From contig JAFGSL010000115.1 of assembly GCA_016934645.1 (NCBI GenBank), positions 1 to 15,273 on the forward strand: 15,273 nucleotides of DNA, read 5' to 3'. The position numbers were made by a program, and so were the translations under genes. The notes under the pieces were generated by a model. It ran no database searches. It saw only the letters and a program-made list of their open reading frames with translations, and was not told the origin of the DNA. Source of the DNA: Anaerolineae bacterium. GTDB taxonomy: Bacteria; Chloroflexota; Anaerolineae; B4-G1; SLSP01. Shown here in pieces: positions 1 to 6,064 of the stretch (the first letter of the stretch is position 1; the number at the start of each line of letters is the position of its first letter).

Positions 1-2
1 CC

Positions 3-188
3 TGGAGTCCTTTGCCGGAGATTATCCGCACAGTGGCTCACGTCGCCTTTGAAGTCGACGATCTTGACGCAGCGCTGCAAGGTCAGGACATCATCTTTCC
101 GCCGGGGTCTCCTTCGGAGGGGGTACGTGCCGCGATGATTTTACACAACGGAGCGCCGGTCGAATTGATCACGTTCGGCAAAAAGTAG
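3..188 (+). CDS. VOC (glyoxalase/bleomycin-resistance fold) protein, C-terminal fragment
   Basis: The window opens inside this gene; 61 codons remain before the TAG stop. The fragment carries the typical last beta-alpha-beta-beta-beta module of the vicinal oxygen chelate fold: HVAFEVDDLDAAL (start of the module, with a His in a metal-ligand position), a short gap, then AAMILHNGAPVELITF, where the Glu in VELI sits at the usual C-terminal metal-ligand position. VOC enzymes include glyoxalase I, epimerases and dioxygenases; the fragment cannot tell these apart. Its stop lies 9 bases before the next gene, so the two are probably cotranscribed. The family is fairly sure, the substrate unknown. Confidence 0.75.
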   Translation, partial: WSPLPEIIRTVAHVAFEVDDLDAALQGQDIIFPPGSPSEGVRAAMILHNGAPVELITFGKK

Positions 189-197
189 AAAACAAAG

Positions 198-701
198 ATG
201 AAAGCTGATTCTGCGCATAGAAGCAATGCGGCGCATAAAAGCCGTTGGGAGATCGGAGAGGTCGTTTTTGGTATTCCGTTTCTGATAGGCATCGCCTTGC
301 ACCTTCTGCTTCCATTTTCCTTGCCGCAGGGAGTTCTCAGGCAGGTCCTCATCCCCGTGGGGATCGTTCTAATCAGCATCGGCATGGGATTTATCGTTTT
401 GGCCCGCCGTGCGTTTGCGCGTTTCCGGCAGCCCACGGATCCCGGTCAGCCAACAAGCCAGGTGATCAAGACAGGTGTGTTCGCCATATCGAGAAATCCG
501 CTCTATCTTGGCGCGGCGTTCCTGTTCTGCGGTGTTGCGCTGATGATGAATACACTCTGGACATTGACCGCACTTCTGGTTTCGCTGATTGTTTGTCATT
601 ACGTTCTGATCGTTCCTGAGGAGAACTATCTCGCGGCGAAATTTGGTGAAGAGTACAAAGCGTACACCGCCACCGTGCGGCGGTGGCTCGGTCGAAAATG
701 A
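198..701 (+). CDS. Isoprenylcysteine carboxyl methyltransferase (ICMT/PEMT) family membrane protein, copy 1
   Basis: A 167-aa polytopic membrane protein of the ICMT-like methyltransferase superfamily, which transfers a methyl group from S-adenosylmethionine. Bacterial members mostly have unknown substrates. Hydrophobic segments lie at about residues 20-40, 48-72 and 98-142. The two family signatures are present: TGVFAISRNPLYLG (the RxPxYxG-type motif) and, near the C-terminus, PEENYLAAKFGEEYKAY followed by VRRWL, which forms the cofactor-binding end. No clear Shine-Dalgarno site precedes the ATG (upstream AAAACAAAG), and I see no later in-frame start before the first membrane segment, so 198 is kept. 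The polar N-terminus (MKADSAHRSNAAHK) is low complexity. A close paralogue lies at 11101-11637: about 22 differences in 153 aligned residues by hand alignment. Confidence 0.85.
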   Translation: MKADSAHRSNAAHKSRWEIGEVVFGIPFLIGIALHLLLPFSLPQGVLRQVLIPVGIVLISIGMGFIVLARRAFARFRQPTDPGQPTSQVIKTGVFAISRNPLYLGAAFLFCGVALMMNTLWTLTALLVSLIVCHYVLIVPEENYLAAKFGEEYKAYTATVRRWLGRK

Positions 702-739
702 CTGCGAAACGATAAGCGGTAGCACTTGAACAAAATGAA

Positions 740-2050
740 ATGGAGAACATATCCCCACCTATGACAGAAACCACTGCCGATACTTCCACAATTCAGCGCC
801 AAGTCGAGCGGGATTACCGTTGGAATTTCGCGGTCAACGTTCTGGATGGCGCCAGTTTCTGGTTCGGGATAAGCTTTATCTCCGGCACGATCATTCTGCC
901 GCTGTACGTTAGCCATTTCACCAGCAATCCTCTGTTGATCGGCCTGATCCCCTTTCTCAATACGGCGGGCCATCTCTTGCCGCAGTTGTTCGTCGCCAAC
1001 GCTGTTGAGCGCGCTCCCAAGAAGAAATTCTTCCCGGTGACGATCGGTTTCTTTCTCGAACGCGTGCCCATTTTCTTGCTGGCCCCGACCGCATATTTCC
1101 TGGCGACCGGCCGGCCGGCTTTGGCCCTGGCCGTTTTCTTTGTGTTGTTCGCGTGGCACAAGTTTGGCGCAGGTGTGATCATCGTCGGCTGGCAGGATAT
1201 GATTGCGAAAATCATCCCGCTGGAGAAACGTGGGCGTTTCTTTGGCATCACGAATTTCCTCGGCAACGGGGCTGGCGTCCTGGGAGCGATGGCCGTTCCT
1301 TTTGTTCTCAATAAATTCGTTTTTCCATTGGGCTACGTCATTTCCTTCGCGGTCGCTGCTGTCCTGATTTTCATTTCCTGGGTATTCCTCTCGCTTGCGC
1401 GCGAACCGGCTGTCCATAGCAGCAAGCCGCCCGTTTCGCAGTTGGACTACCTGCGTTCCTTACCCCAAGTCCTGCGGCGCGACCGCAACTTCCGCATGTA
1501 TTTGCTGGTGCAGATTGTCTATACGCTGAGCGGAATGGCGACTGGTTTCCTGACGGTTTACGCGGTACAGACGTGGGCTTTGCCGGACGCACAAGCCAGC
1601 AGCTTTACCATCGCTTTGCAGGTCGGATTGGCCCTGGCGAACCTGTTTTTTGGCTTTTTCTCCGACCGCAAAGGTCACAAACTGAGTCTGGAGATCTGCC
1701 TGACGTTGAGCGCTCTGGCGACCATTCTGGCGATATTCGCGCCCAGCCCCTGGTGGTTTTTCGTCATCTTTTTCATACGCGGCGCGGTTGACGCGGGCGT
1801 CTTTATCTCCGCTATTTCCATCGTCTACGAGTTTACTGACGCGGAGAACCGTCCCACGTACATCGGCCTGGCCAATACCATTCCGGGGATAGCCGGGGCT
1901 ATCGCGCCTTTGATCGGTGGGTGGCTGGCTGGAGCCGTGAGTTACCGGGCGATGTTTGTGCTTGCGGCGATTATCGGCGTCTTGAGCTGGGTCTTGCTGC
2001 GCTTTGCGGTGCACGAACCGCGCAAACTCAACTCACCAGCGGTTGGATGA
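740..2050 (+). CDS. Major facilitator superfamily (MFS) transporter
   Basis: A 436-aa secondary transporter of the inner membrane with about 12 hydrophobic segments in two halves joined by a charged loop around residues 218-245. The MFS loop signature appears in the second half as FFSDRKGHKLSLE (residues about 307-319); the first-half version is degenerate. The protein begins with a soluble stretch ending ERDYRWNFAVNVLDGASFW. Substrate cannot be read from sequence; such proteins are usually drug or metabolite exporters driven by proton flux. The start is uncertain: ATG at 740 has no good ribosome site, and in-frame ATG at 761 has GGAGA 14 bases upstream, which is rather far. It follows the ICMT gene by 38 bases and probably shares its transcript. 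A double hairpin follows the stop within 20 bases. Confidence 0.88.
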   Translation: MENISPPMTETTADTSTIQRQVERDYRWNFAVNVLDGASFWFGISFISGTIILPLYVSHFTSNPLLIGLIPFLNTAGHLLPQLFVANAVERAPKKKFFPVTIGFFLERVPIFLLAPTAYFLATGRPALALAVFFVLFAWHKFGAGVIIVGWQDMIAKIIPLEKRGRFFGITNFLGNGAGVLGAMAVPFVLNKFVFPLGYVISFAVAAVLIFISWVFLSLAREPAVHSSKPPVSQLDYLRSLPQVLRRDRNFRMYLLVQIVYTLSGMATGFLTVYAVQTWALPDAQASSFTIALQVGLALANLFFGFFSDRKGHKLSLEICLTLSALATILAIFAPSPWWFFVIFFIRGAVDAGVFISAISIVYEFTDAENRPTYIGLANTIPGIAGAIAPLIGGWLAGAVSYRAMFVLAAIIGVLSWVLLRFAVHEPRKLNSPAVG

Positions 2051-2069
2051 AAATGTGACTTTATGGAAC

Positions 2070-2111
2070 GCGGACATCTTGTCCGCATCCGAAAGCGGAC
2101 GGGACGTCCGC
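2070..2111 (+). repeat. Tandem double-hairpin repeat (REP-like), possible terminator
   Basis: Two perfect 7-bp stems with 3-base loops stand side by side. GCGGACA/TGTCCGC spans 2070-2086 with loop TCT; GCGGACG/CGTCCGC spans 2095-2111 with loop GGA. They share the GCGGAC...GTCCGC core and are separated by 8 bases. I have the impression of similar GCGGAC/GTCCGC elements in other Chloroflexota genomes, but that is memory, not a search. The unit begins 20 bases after the MFS stop and could end or stabilise that transcript, though no U-tract follows. It is translated only in a spurious upstream extension of the deaminase frame. Confidence 0.75.
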
Positions 2112-2128
2112 GATCCGAAGTTGCTTTC

Positions 2129-2135
2129 AGGGGAG
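2129..2135 (+). promoter_or_regulatory. Shine-Dalgarno site fixing the deaminase start
   Basis: AGGGGAG lies 8 bases before ATG 2144. This decides the start in favour of 2144 over the in-frame ATG at 2063, which would translate straight through the double-hairpin repeat into an Arg-rich peptide unlike any deaminase N-terminus. Confidence 0.75.
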
Positions 2136-2143
2136 ATGGCGCT

Positions 2144-2533
2144 ATGACCGTATCATTTGACGGGTTGTACGCTCAGGCAAAGGCCGTCCTCAATCCGCGC
2201 CGGCTGTCGAGCCAGGCGGAAGCGGGCGGCGTCGGTGCAGCGCTCCTCGCGGCGAACGGCAAGGTCTACACCGGCGTCTGCATCGATACGGGGAGTTCGA
2301 TGGGCTTCTGCGCGGAGCACGCCGCTGCCGGCACCATGGTCACAGATGGCGAGAGCCAGGTGCTGAAGATGGTGGCGGTTCTATGGGATGGCAGCGTCAT
2401 CCCGCCGTGCGGGCGCTGCCGGGAATTCATCGGCCAGTTGCACGACGAAAACGGCGCTGCGGAGGTTATGGTGCGAGAAGGCGTGATTGTCGCGTTGCGG
2501 GACCTACTGCCGTACAGTTCAACCGACCGGTAG
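2144..2533 (+). CDS. Cytidine/blasticidin-S deaminase-like zinc enzyme
   Basis: A 129-aa protein of the cytidine deaminase fold, close to the usual length of the small tetrameric CDA/BSD class. The catalytic zinc site is intact: CAE at residues 56-58 (Cys ligand, Glu as proton shuttle) and PPCGRC at 87-92 (two Cys ligands). The C-terminus VALRDLLPYS resembles the LRELLP ending of CDA and blasticidin-S deaminase. The ribose-binding NxEN motif of true cytidine deaminases, expected just before CAE, is absent; the region reads CIDTGSSMGF. The substrate is therefore probably not plain cytidine, and a modified nucleoside or nucleoside antibiotic is possible (inference). The ORF is open from 2063, but the upstream part is the hairpin repeat, so the start is placed at 2144. 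Confidence 0.85.
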   Translation: MTVSFDGLYAQAKAVLNPRRLSSQAEAGGVGAALLAANGKVYTGVCIDTGSSMGFCAEHAAAGTMVTDGESQVLKMVAVLWDGSVIPPCGRCREFIGQLHDENGAAEVMVREGVIVALRDLLPYSSTDR

Positions 2534-2643
2534 AAGAAGCGCCAATCCTCACACTCCAACTATATGCTAGGTGGCGATATTCACTTCAGGCATTTCGCTA
2601 TATACGACTTTCCTCCCACTATGCTCGTAGATTTTAGTAAGCA

Positions 2644-2661
2644 GATCAATTCGATCAATTG
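2644..2661 (+). repeat. Tandem 9-bp repeat GATCAATTC/GATCAATTG before the protease gene
   Basis: Two adjacent 9-bp units differ only in the last base. The stretch also contains the inverted pair CAATT...AATTG (2647-2661), so it could be an operator. It ends just before the Shine-Dalgarno site of the TPR/DTG gene. The rest of the 2534-2672 gap is AT-richer than its surroundings and shows no convincing -35/-10 pair to my eye; TATGCT at 2620-2625 is the best -10-like hexamer. Confidence 0.4.
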
Positions 2662-2662
2662 T

Positions 2663-2667
2663 GGAGG
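2663..2667 (+). promoter_or_regulatory. Shine-Dalgarno site fixing the TPR/DTG protein start
   Basis: GGAGG stands 5 bases before ATG 2673. An in-frame GTG at 2661 overlaps this site and would add four residues, but it has no ribosome site of its own, so ATG 2673 is preferred. Confidence 0.75.
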
Positions 2668-2672
2668 AAACT

Positions 2673-4103
2673 ATGCACAAAAGTAAGCGAACCTGGAATG
2701 TAAAAAAGTGGGCCGTTGGATGCGTTTCAATCGCTGTTCTTCTGTTGGTAATTGCCATCGTAATATGGCTAGGAGAAAGGATGGACCCTGCTGCAAGAGC
2801 GCAACTGGAAGCCGGTGATACGCTTTATCAAGAAGGGAGATTCAATAAAGCCGAGGCAGCTTATCTGAATGCACTAAAGCTCGCTCCTGAGAATGCAACA
2901 GTTTTGGAAAAGCTGGGCTTGATAGCACTTTGGAGAAATGACACAGAGGAGGCCGAAAGTTATTTCGTAGATGCATTAGACCACACGCCATGGTATAGAA
3001 ATTTTTGGCCCTTGAATATAAATCTTAAATACCGCCTGGGTATGACGTACTTGCGCCAAGATCGGTTTGCGGATTTGGCGGAGCTCTTCAGCGAAGCACG
3101 AGGGCCTGTTGCGATTGGGCCACTCCGTGATTTGGATGCTTTTGGTAAACAAATGGCACTCTTCGAAAATGAAACACCTTACATAGTTGAAGGACCAAAT
3201 GAGACGCGGATTGACTTCGTTACCACTGATCCCCTGCCCGTCATTGAGGTGTCTGTCAACGGCAGCGAACCCGTTGACTTTATCATCGATACGGGTGGGA
3301 TGGAGGTCATTCTGGACGATGATTTAGCTGAGCAGGTCGGTGCGCAGATAGGTGGGGCACTCTTAGGCACCTATGCTGACCAGAAGAAGGCTGAAACGGG
3401 TCTGGGGCGGGTTGATTCCATTACGATGGGTGAGTTTGTCGTTCGCAACGTGCCCATCCATGTCCTTGATACCGATCCGTTTTCCGCTGGGTTCGGCGGG
3501 TTGAGTATAAAGGGTGTCATCAGCACGCGCTTGCTGCTGCACTTCCTGACTACCATCGACTACCGCAACGGAGCTCTAATCCTGCAACGTACAAACTCAG
3601 CGAACTTGCAGAGCCTGGAATCCCAGGTGGCCACCGCGGGGGTAAAGGCCATTCCTTTCTGGCTTATCGAGACGCACTACATCGTGGCATGGGGGACGGT
3701 CAATAACCTGGATCCGATGCTTTTCTTCGTGGATACTGGACTGGAAGGTGCCGCATTCACGGCGTCTGAGTCTGTCTTGCAGGAAGCTGGGATTCCAGTG
3801 GATTGGACAGCGGCCCAAGAGGGTGTTGGTGGTGGCGGAGCGTTCCAAGAGGTGGATATTGTCATCGACCGTCTGACACTGGGCACTGGTGGAAATGAGG
3901 TTGTAGGAAACCGTTTACTGGGACAGGCGTCAGAATACCCTCCTTCAATATTGGGAGACAAGCTTGGTTTTTACCTTGGCGGCCTCATTTCGCATCAGTT
4001 CTTTCGCGATTACGCTTTAACCTTGGACTTCACGGGAATGAGGCTAATACTGCAACAATACCCCATCGTCCATTTCTCCCATCCGCGGCGCTCCACTGAT
4101 TGA
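2673..4103 (+). CDS. Membrane-anchored TPR protein with two retropepsin-like aspartic protease domains
   Basis: A 476-aa protein with a single N-terminal membrane anchor (about 13-33, preceded by Lys/Arg, so the bulk is probably extracytoplasmic). Residues about 41-106 form two TPR-like repeats (LEAGDTLYQEGRFNKAEAAY and the following ALWRNDTEEAESYF). Two homologous beta-rich domains follow. The first has VDFIIDTGG with DTG at 206-208 and a later KGVIS; the second has LFFVDTGLEG with DTG at 354-356 and a later LGGLIS. DTG plus a hydrophobic-hydrophobic-Gly element is the signature of retropepsin-like aspartic proteases. Retroviral-type enzymes need a dimer to supply two Asp; here both come from one chain, giving a pepsin-like arrangement. 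Protease activity is inferred. Many bacterial DTG domains of this kind have no known substrate. It has no obvious operon partner upstream. Confidence 0.8.
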   Translation: MHKSKRTWNVKKWAVGCVSIAVLLLVIAIVIWLGERMDPAARAQLEAGDTLYQEGRFNKAEAAYLNALKLAPENATVLEKLGLIALWRNDTEEAESYFVDALDHTPWYRNFWPLNINLKYRLGMTYLRQDRFADLAELFSEARGPVAIGPLRDLDAFGKQMALFENETPYIVEGPNETRIDFVTTDPLPVIEVSVNGSEPVDFIIDTGGMEVILDDDLAEQVGAQIGGALLGTYADQKKAETGLGRVDSITMGEFVVRNVPIHVLDTDPFSAGFGGLSIKGVISTRLLLHFLTTIDYRNGALILQRTNSANLQSLESQVATAGVKAIPFWLIETHYIVAWGTVNNLDPMLFFVDTGLEGAAFTASESVLQEAGIPVDWTAAQEGVGGGGAFQEVDIVIDRLTLGTGGNEVVGNRLLGQASEYPPSILGDKLGFYLGGLISHQFFRDYALTLDFTGMRLILQQYPIVHFSHPRRSTD

Positions 4104-4127
4104 CTAATCCTGCACACTCCCTATACT
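4100..4127 (+). promoter_or_regulatory. Sigma70-type promoter for the DUF2721 gene
   Basis: TTGACT (4100-4105, 5 of 6 to TTGACA), a 16-base spacer and TATACT (4122-4127, 5 of 6 to TATAAT). The -35 box overlaps the TGA stop of the preceding gene. Transcription would start near 4134, giving a leader of about 95 bases before ATG 4229. It suggests the DUF2721 gene can be expressed apart from the protease gene. Prediction by eye only. Confidence 0.5.
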
Positions 4128-4228
4128 AAAAACAGGAACCTTGCTACAACAAATCGCCCCGCAACGCCTCATCTAAAATATGTACAAAAAAAGCCAGATG
4201 TTGATATGTCAAATCAGGTGATCATCCA

Positions 4229-4636
4229 ATGGAACTGACCTTGACCACTCCCGCTTTGCTGTTTCCGGCGTTGTCGCTCTTGTTGCTGGCGTACACCAAT
4301 CGCTTCCTCACCCTCGCCAACTTGATCCGCGAGCTGCACCGCCGTTACCAGACCGAGCCGGATCCCGGTGTGGCTGGGCAATTGGCGAACCTGCGACGGC
4401 GCGTCTATATCATCCGCGATATGCAGGCGTTGGGCATTGCGAGTCTGTTCGCCTGCGTGCTGTGTATGTTCCTGCTGTTCGCCGGACAGATGCTCGCCGG
4501 TGAAGTGGTGTTCGGCGCGGCGCTGGTGTTGCTGTTGCTCTCGCTGGCGCTGTCGTTCTGGGAGATCTTGATCTCCGTGGACGCGCTCAAGCTCCAGTTG
4601 CAGGATATGGAACCGCCGCGCGACGACGCGTGTTAA
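4229..4636 (+). CDS. DUF2721 family membrane protein
   Basis: A 135-aa integral membrane protein. The N-terminus TTPALLFPALSLLLLAYTNR followed by FLTLANLIRELH is the hallmark of DUF2721 as I know it. There are three hydrophobic segments, at about 8-30, 68-90 and 93-115, with a basic, soluble stretch between the first and second (HRRYQTEPD to RRRVYIIRDMQ). No function is established for the family. A good ribosome site (AGGTGA, 4216-4221) precedes the ATG by 7 bases. It has its own candidate promoter at 4100-4127 and is followed by a hairpin at 4651-4681 that separates it from the convergent Kelch gene. Confidence 0.85.
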   Translation: MELTLTTPALLFPALSLLLLAYTNRFLTLANLIRELHRRYQTEPDPGVAGQLANLRRRVYIIRDMQALGIASLFACVLCMFLLFAGQMLAGEVVFGAALVLLLLSLALSFWEILISVDALKLQLQDMEPPRDDAC

Positions 4637-4650
4637 CTGGGATAGTGATG

Positions 4651-4681
4651 ACCGGCGGCGAGCACAATGCCCACCGCCGGT
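4651..4681. terminator. Hairpin between convergent genes, possible bidirectional terminator
   Basis: Perfect 8-bp stem ACCGGCGG (4651-4658) and CCGCCGGT (4674-4681) with a 15-base loop. It lies in the 72-base gap between the stops of the DUF2721 gene (plus) and the Kelch lipoprotein gene (minus). There is no long U-tract on either side, so intrinsic termination would be weak; position is the main argument. Confidence 0.5.
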
Positions 4682-4708
4682 TGCTTAGAAGTACGTCACA
4701 ACGCTGGC

Positions 4709-5713
4709 TCACCGTGCTGGATCGTACGCCCACACACTGCTACGGGGCTCCCCGCTCACGGCACCGCCAAGAACGTAAATCGCGCCTCCAACGCAGGCGA
4801 CAGAATGAACGTGTCGGGGCCAAGGGAAATCTGGTCCCATCTCCCAAGCGTCTGTAGCGGGATCATAGATCGGAAACACTTGCTCGTCGCCTGGGACAGT
4901 ATAGATGCGCCCATCCAGCACACAACTCGCCGCGTCCCATTGCGGTGTGGGCAGGTCGGCCGCGCGCGTCCACGTGTCGGTCGCCGGATCGTACACTTCC
5001 ACGACGGCTACTAAGTCTGCGTCGCTTCCCTGCGAGTACCCGCCAAGCACGTAGATCTTGCCATCCAAAAGAACGGATCTCCAGCGCTTTCGTGGGATGG
5101 GCATGTCAGCTCTTTTTTCCCAGGTATCCGTTGTCGGATCGTACGCCTCTACGGAACAGGAACACGCTTCGTCCCCACCGACGGCATAGACTTTGTTGTC
5201 CACAACGTGTGTGAAAAAGTTCGTTCTTGGTGTGGGCATATCGGGCCACACTTCCCAGGTGTCCGTCGCCGGGTCGTACACTTCGACCGTGGACCGAAAG
5301 ACCGCGCCGTTGCCCGTGCCGCCGAAGGCAAAGATCTTGCCATCGATGACACTCGCAGCCACGTAGTGCCGGGGGGTTGGCATCTCGGCACCCAGGGTCC
5401 ACGTGTCGGTCGCTGGATCGTACACCTGGACGGCTCCCTTATCGGCGCCTTCCGCTCCGCTCTGGGCCCCACCGATGAGATAGATCTTGCCATCGAGCAC
5501 CACCGCGGCAGCAGCGGCTGTATTGTAAGGTAGTCGGGCTTTCTGCTGCCAGGGCTCCGGCTCGGGCGTCGCTGTTGCGGTTGGAAGTGGCGTCGCCGTG
5601 GGGGGGACAGGCGTAGGGGGTTCCGTCGGTGCAGGTGTGGCTTGGCAGCCCACCAACGCGACAAGGATCAGGACTAATGTCCAACCAGATATCGCACGTA
5701 TGTTTTTCATCAT
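4709..5713 (-). CDS. Kelch-repeat lipoprotein (six-bladed beta-propeller)
   Basis: A 334-aa exported lipoprotein. A signal peptide with hydrophobic core (WTLVLILVALVG) ends in a lipobox with Cys at residue 23. A Pro/Thr-rich linker (about 25-52) typical of Chloroflexota surface lipoproteins comes next. Residues about 55-334 hold six Kelch motifs, each with the pattern DGKIY(V/L)(I/L)GG ... VYDPATDTW ... MPTPR. They are similar enough that the DNA itself repeats. Blade 5 has PG instead of GG, and the last strand ends YDPAR without the closing Trp. Kelch propellers bind proteins or sugars; galactose-oxidase catalytic residues are not evident, so a binding role outside the cell is likelier. AGGAGG lies 5 bases before ATG 5713 and 8 bases before ATG 5710; either start is possible. 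The start overlaps the stop of the upstream small gene. Confidence 0.9.
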   Translation of the reverse strand: MMKNIRAISGWTLVLILVALVGCQATPAPTEPPTPVPPTATPLPTATATPEPEPWQQKARLPYNTAAAAAVVLDGKIYLIGGAQSGAEGADKGAVQVYDPATDTWTLGAEMPTPRHYVAASVIDGKIFAFGGTGNGAVFRSTVEVYDPATDTWEVWPDMPTPRTNFFTHVVDNKVYAVGGDEACSCSVEAYDPTTDTWEKRADMPIPRKRWRSVLLDGKIYVLGGYSQGSDADLVAVVEVYDPATDTWTRAADLPTPQWDAASCVLDGRIYTVPGDEQVFPIYDPATDAWEMGPDFPWPRHVHSVACVGGAIYVLGGAVSGEPRSSVWAYDPAR

Positions 5714-5913
5714 TCACTCCTCCTTTGGTGATTTTGTTCCGGGGACAGGACGGCTTGCCGGCGCAGATATACACACAGATCGTCGATGCTGGCAAAGGCC
5801 AAGCGATCGCCATCCAGAGTCTCAAGGGATGCCCGCCACTCCAGATCCTCTCCCTTCCCTGCCTGCCACAAGCGCAGCAGAAACGAGACGCTGTGCCGAC
5901 CTTGCTCATCCAT
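5710..5913 (-). CDS. Small conserved-looking protein (RLW-motif), coupled to the Kelch lipoprotein
   Basis: A 67-aa protein with no signal peptide or membrane segment. It has the pattern HSVSFLLRLWQ, then EWRASLE, then FASIDDLCVYLRR. This layout (RLW strand, WR strand, then a short helix with DDL) resembles very small uncharacterised proteins I associate with Chloroflexota; the role is unknown. Its TGA (5712-5710) overlaps the ATGATG start of the lipoprotein gene, an arrangement typical of translational coupling. The frame is open to GTG 5931, which adds MAGYRL, but ATG 5913 has an AGGA 9 bases upstream and matches the expected family start, so it is preferred. It is the first gene of a divergent operon facing the BTAD regulator. 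Confidence 0.65.
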   Translation of the reverse strand: MDEQGRHSVSFLLRLWQAGKGEDLEWRASLETLDGDRLAFASIDDLCVYLRRQAVLSPEQNHQRRSE

Positions 5914-5950
5914 CAGCCGGTATCCTGCCACCTTTCAATGTGATGCGATC

Positions 5951-5956
5951 AGTATA
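5951..5956 (-). promoter_or_regulatory. -10 box of the small-protein/Kelch operon
   Basis: On the minus strand this reads TATACT (5 of 6 to TATAAT). No TTGACA-like hexamer occurs 15-18 bases upstream; that space is filled by the 11-bp direct repeats, whose near edge (5966) is 9 bases from the -10 box. A weak -35 with repeats in its place is the arrangement expected of an activator-dependent promoter. Transcription would start near 5944. Confidence 0.5.
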
Positions 5957-5965
5957 AGACACGCG

Positions 5966-5987
5966 CGTACCGAGATCGTACCGAGAA
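5966..5987. promoter_or_regulatory. Two 11-bp direct repeats, candidate SARP/BTAD-regulator operator
   Basis: CGTACCGAGAT (5966-5976) and CGTACCGAGAA (5977-5987) are tandem 11-mers identical at 10 of 11 positions. Known SARP regulators (ActII-ORF4, DnrI, AfsR class) bind direct repeats of 11-bp period that end about 8 bp from the -10 box. Here the repeats end 9 bp from the minus-strand -10 and 4 bp before the plus-strand -35. They lie in the divergent gap directly before a BTAD-type regulator, the expected place for its operator. Binding itself is inferred. Confidence 0.55.
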
Positions 5988-5991
5988 TTGG

Positions 5992-6020
5992 TAGACAGCT
6001 CGCGACAAGCGTGATACAAT
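5992..6020 (+). promoter_or_regulatory. Strong sigma70-type promoter of the BTAD regulator
   Basis: TAGACA (5992-5997, 5 of 6), a 17-base spacer and TACAAT (6015-6020, 5 of 6), with a TGn extension (6012-6014) just before the -10. Start of transcription would be near 6027, leaving a leader of about 38 bases before ATG 6065. Confidence 0.65.
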
Positions 6021-6064
6021 GACTCAGGCCGCATTTTTTTTGGTTTTGTGTGACGAGGTGTCGA

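Noticed and set aside
626..1417. 263-codon open frame on the minus strand opposite the MFS gene
   Set aside because: Low-complexity, charged translation (Arg/Glu/Gln/Asp-rich) with no domain; it is the antisense of hydrophobic codons of a clear MFS gene.
1460..2014. 184-codon minus-strand frame within the MFS gene
   Set aside because: Same reason: polar, Gln/Arg-rich antisense product with no recognisable fold.
2063..2143. N-terminal extension of the deaminase frame starting at ATG 2063
   Set aside because: It translates the double-hairpin repeat, and a good ribosome site stands 8 bases before ATG 2144.
4141..4179. TTGCTA and TAAAAT as a promoter pair before the DUF2721 gene
   Set aside because: The spacer is 27 bases; TTGACT-N16-TATACT at 4100-4127 is a far better fit.
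4709..5713. Galactose-oxidase or sialic-acid mutarotase (NanM-like) function for the Kelch protein
   Set aside because: Only the generic Kelch pattern is visible; no copper-ligand set or NanM-specific features could be seen, so a specific enzyme name would be a guess.
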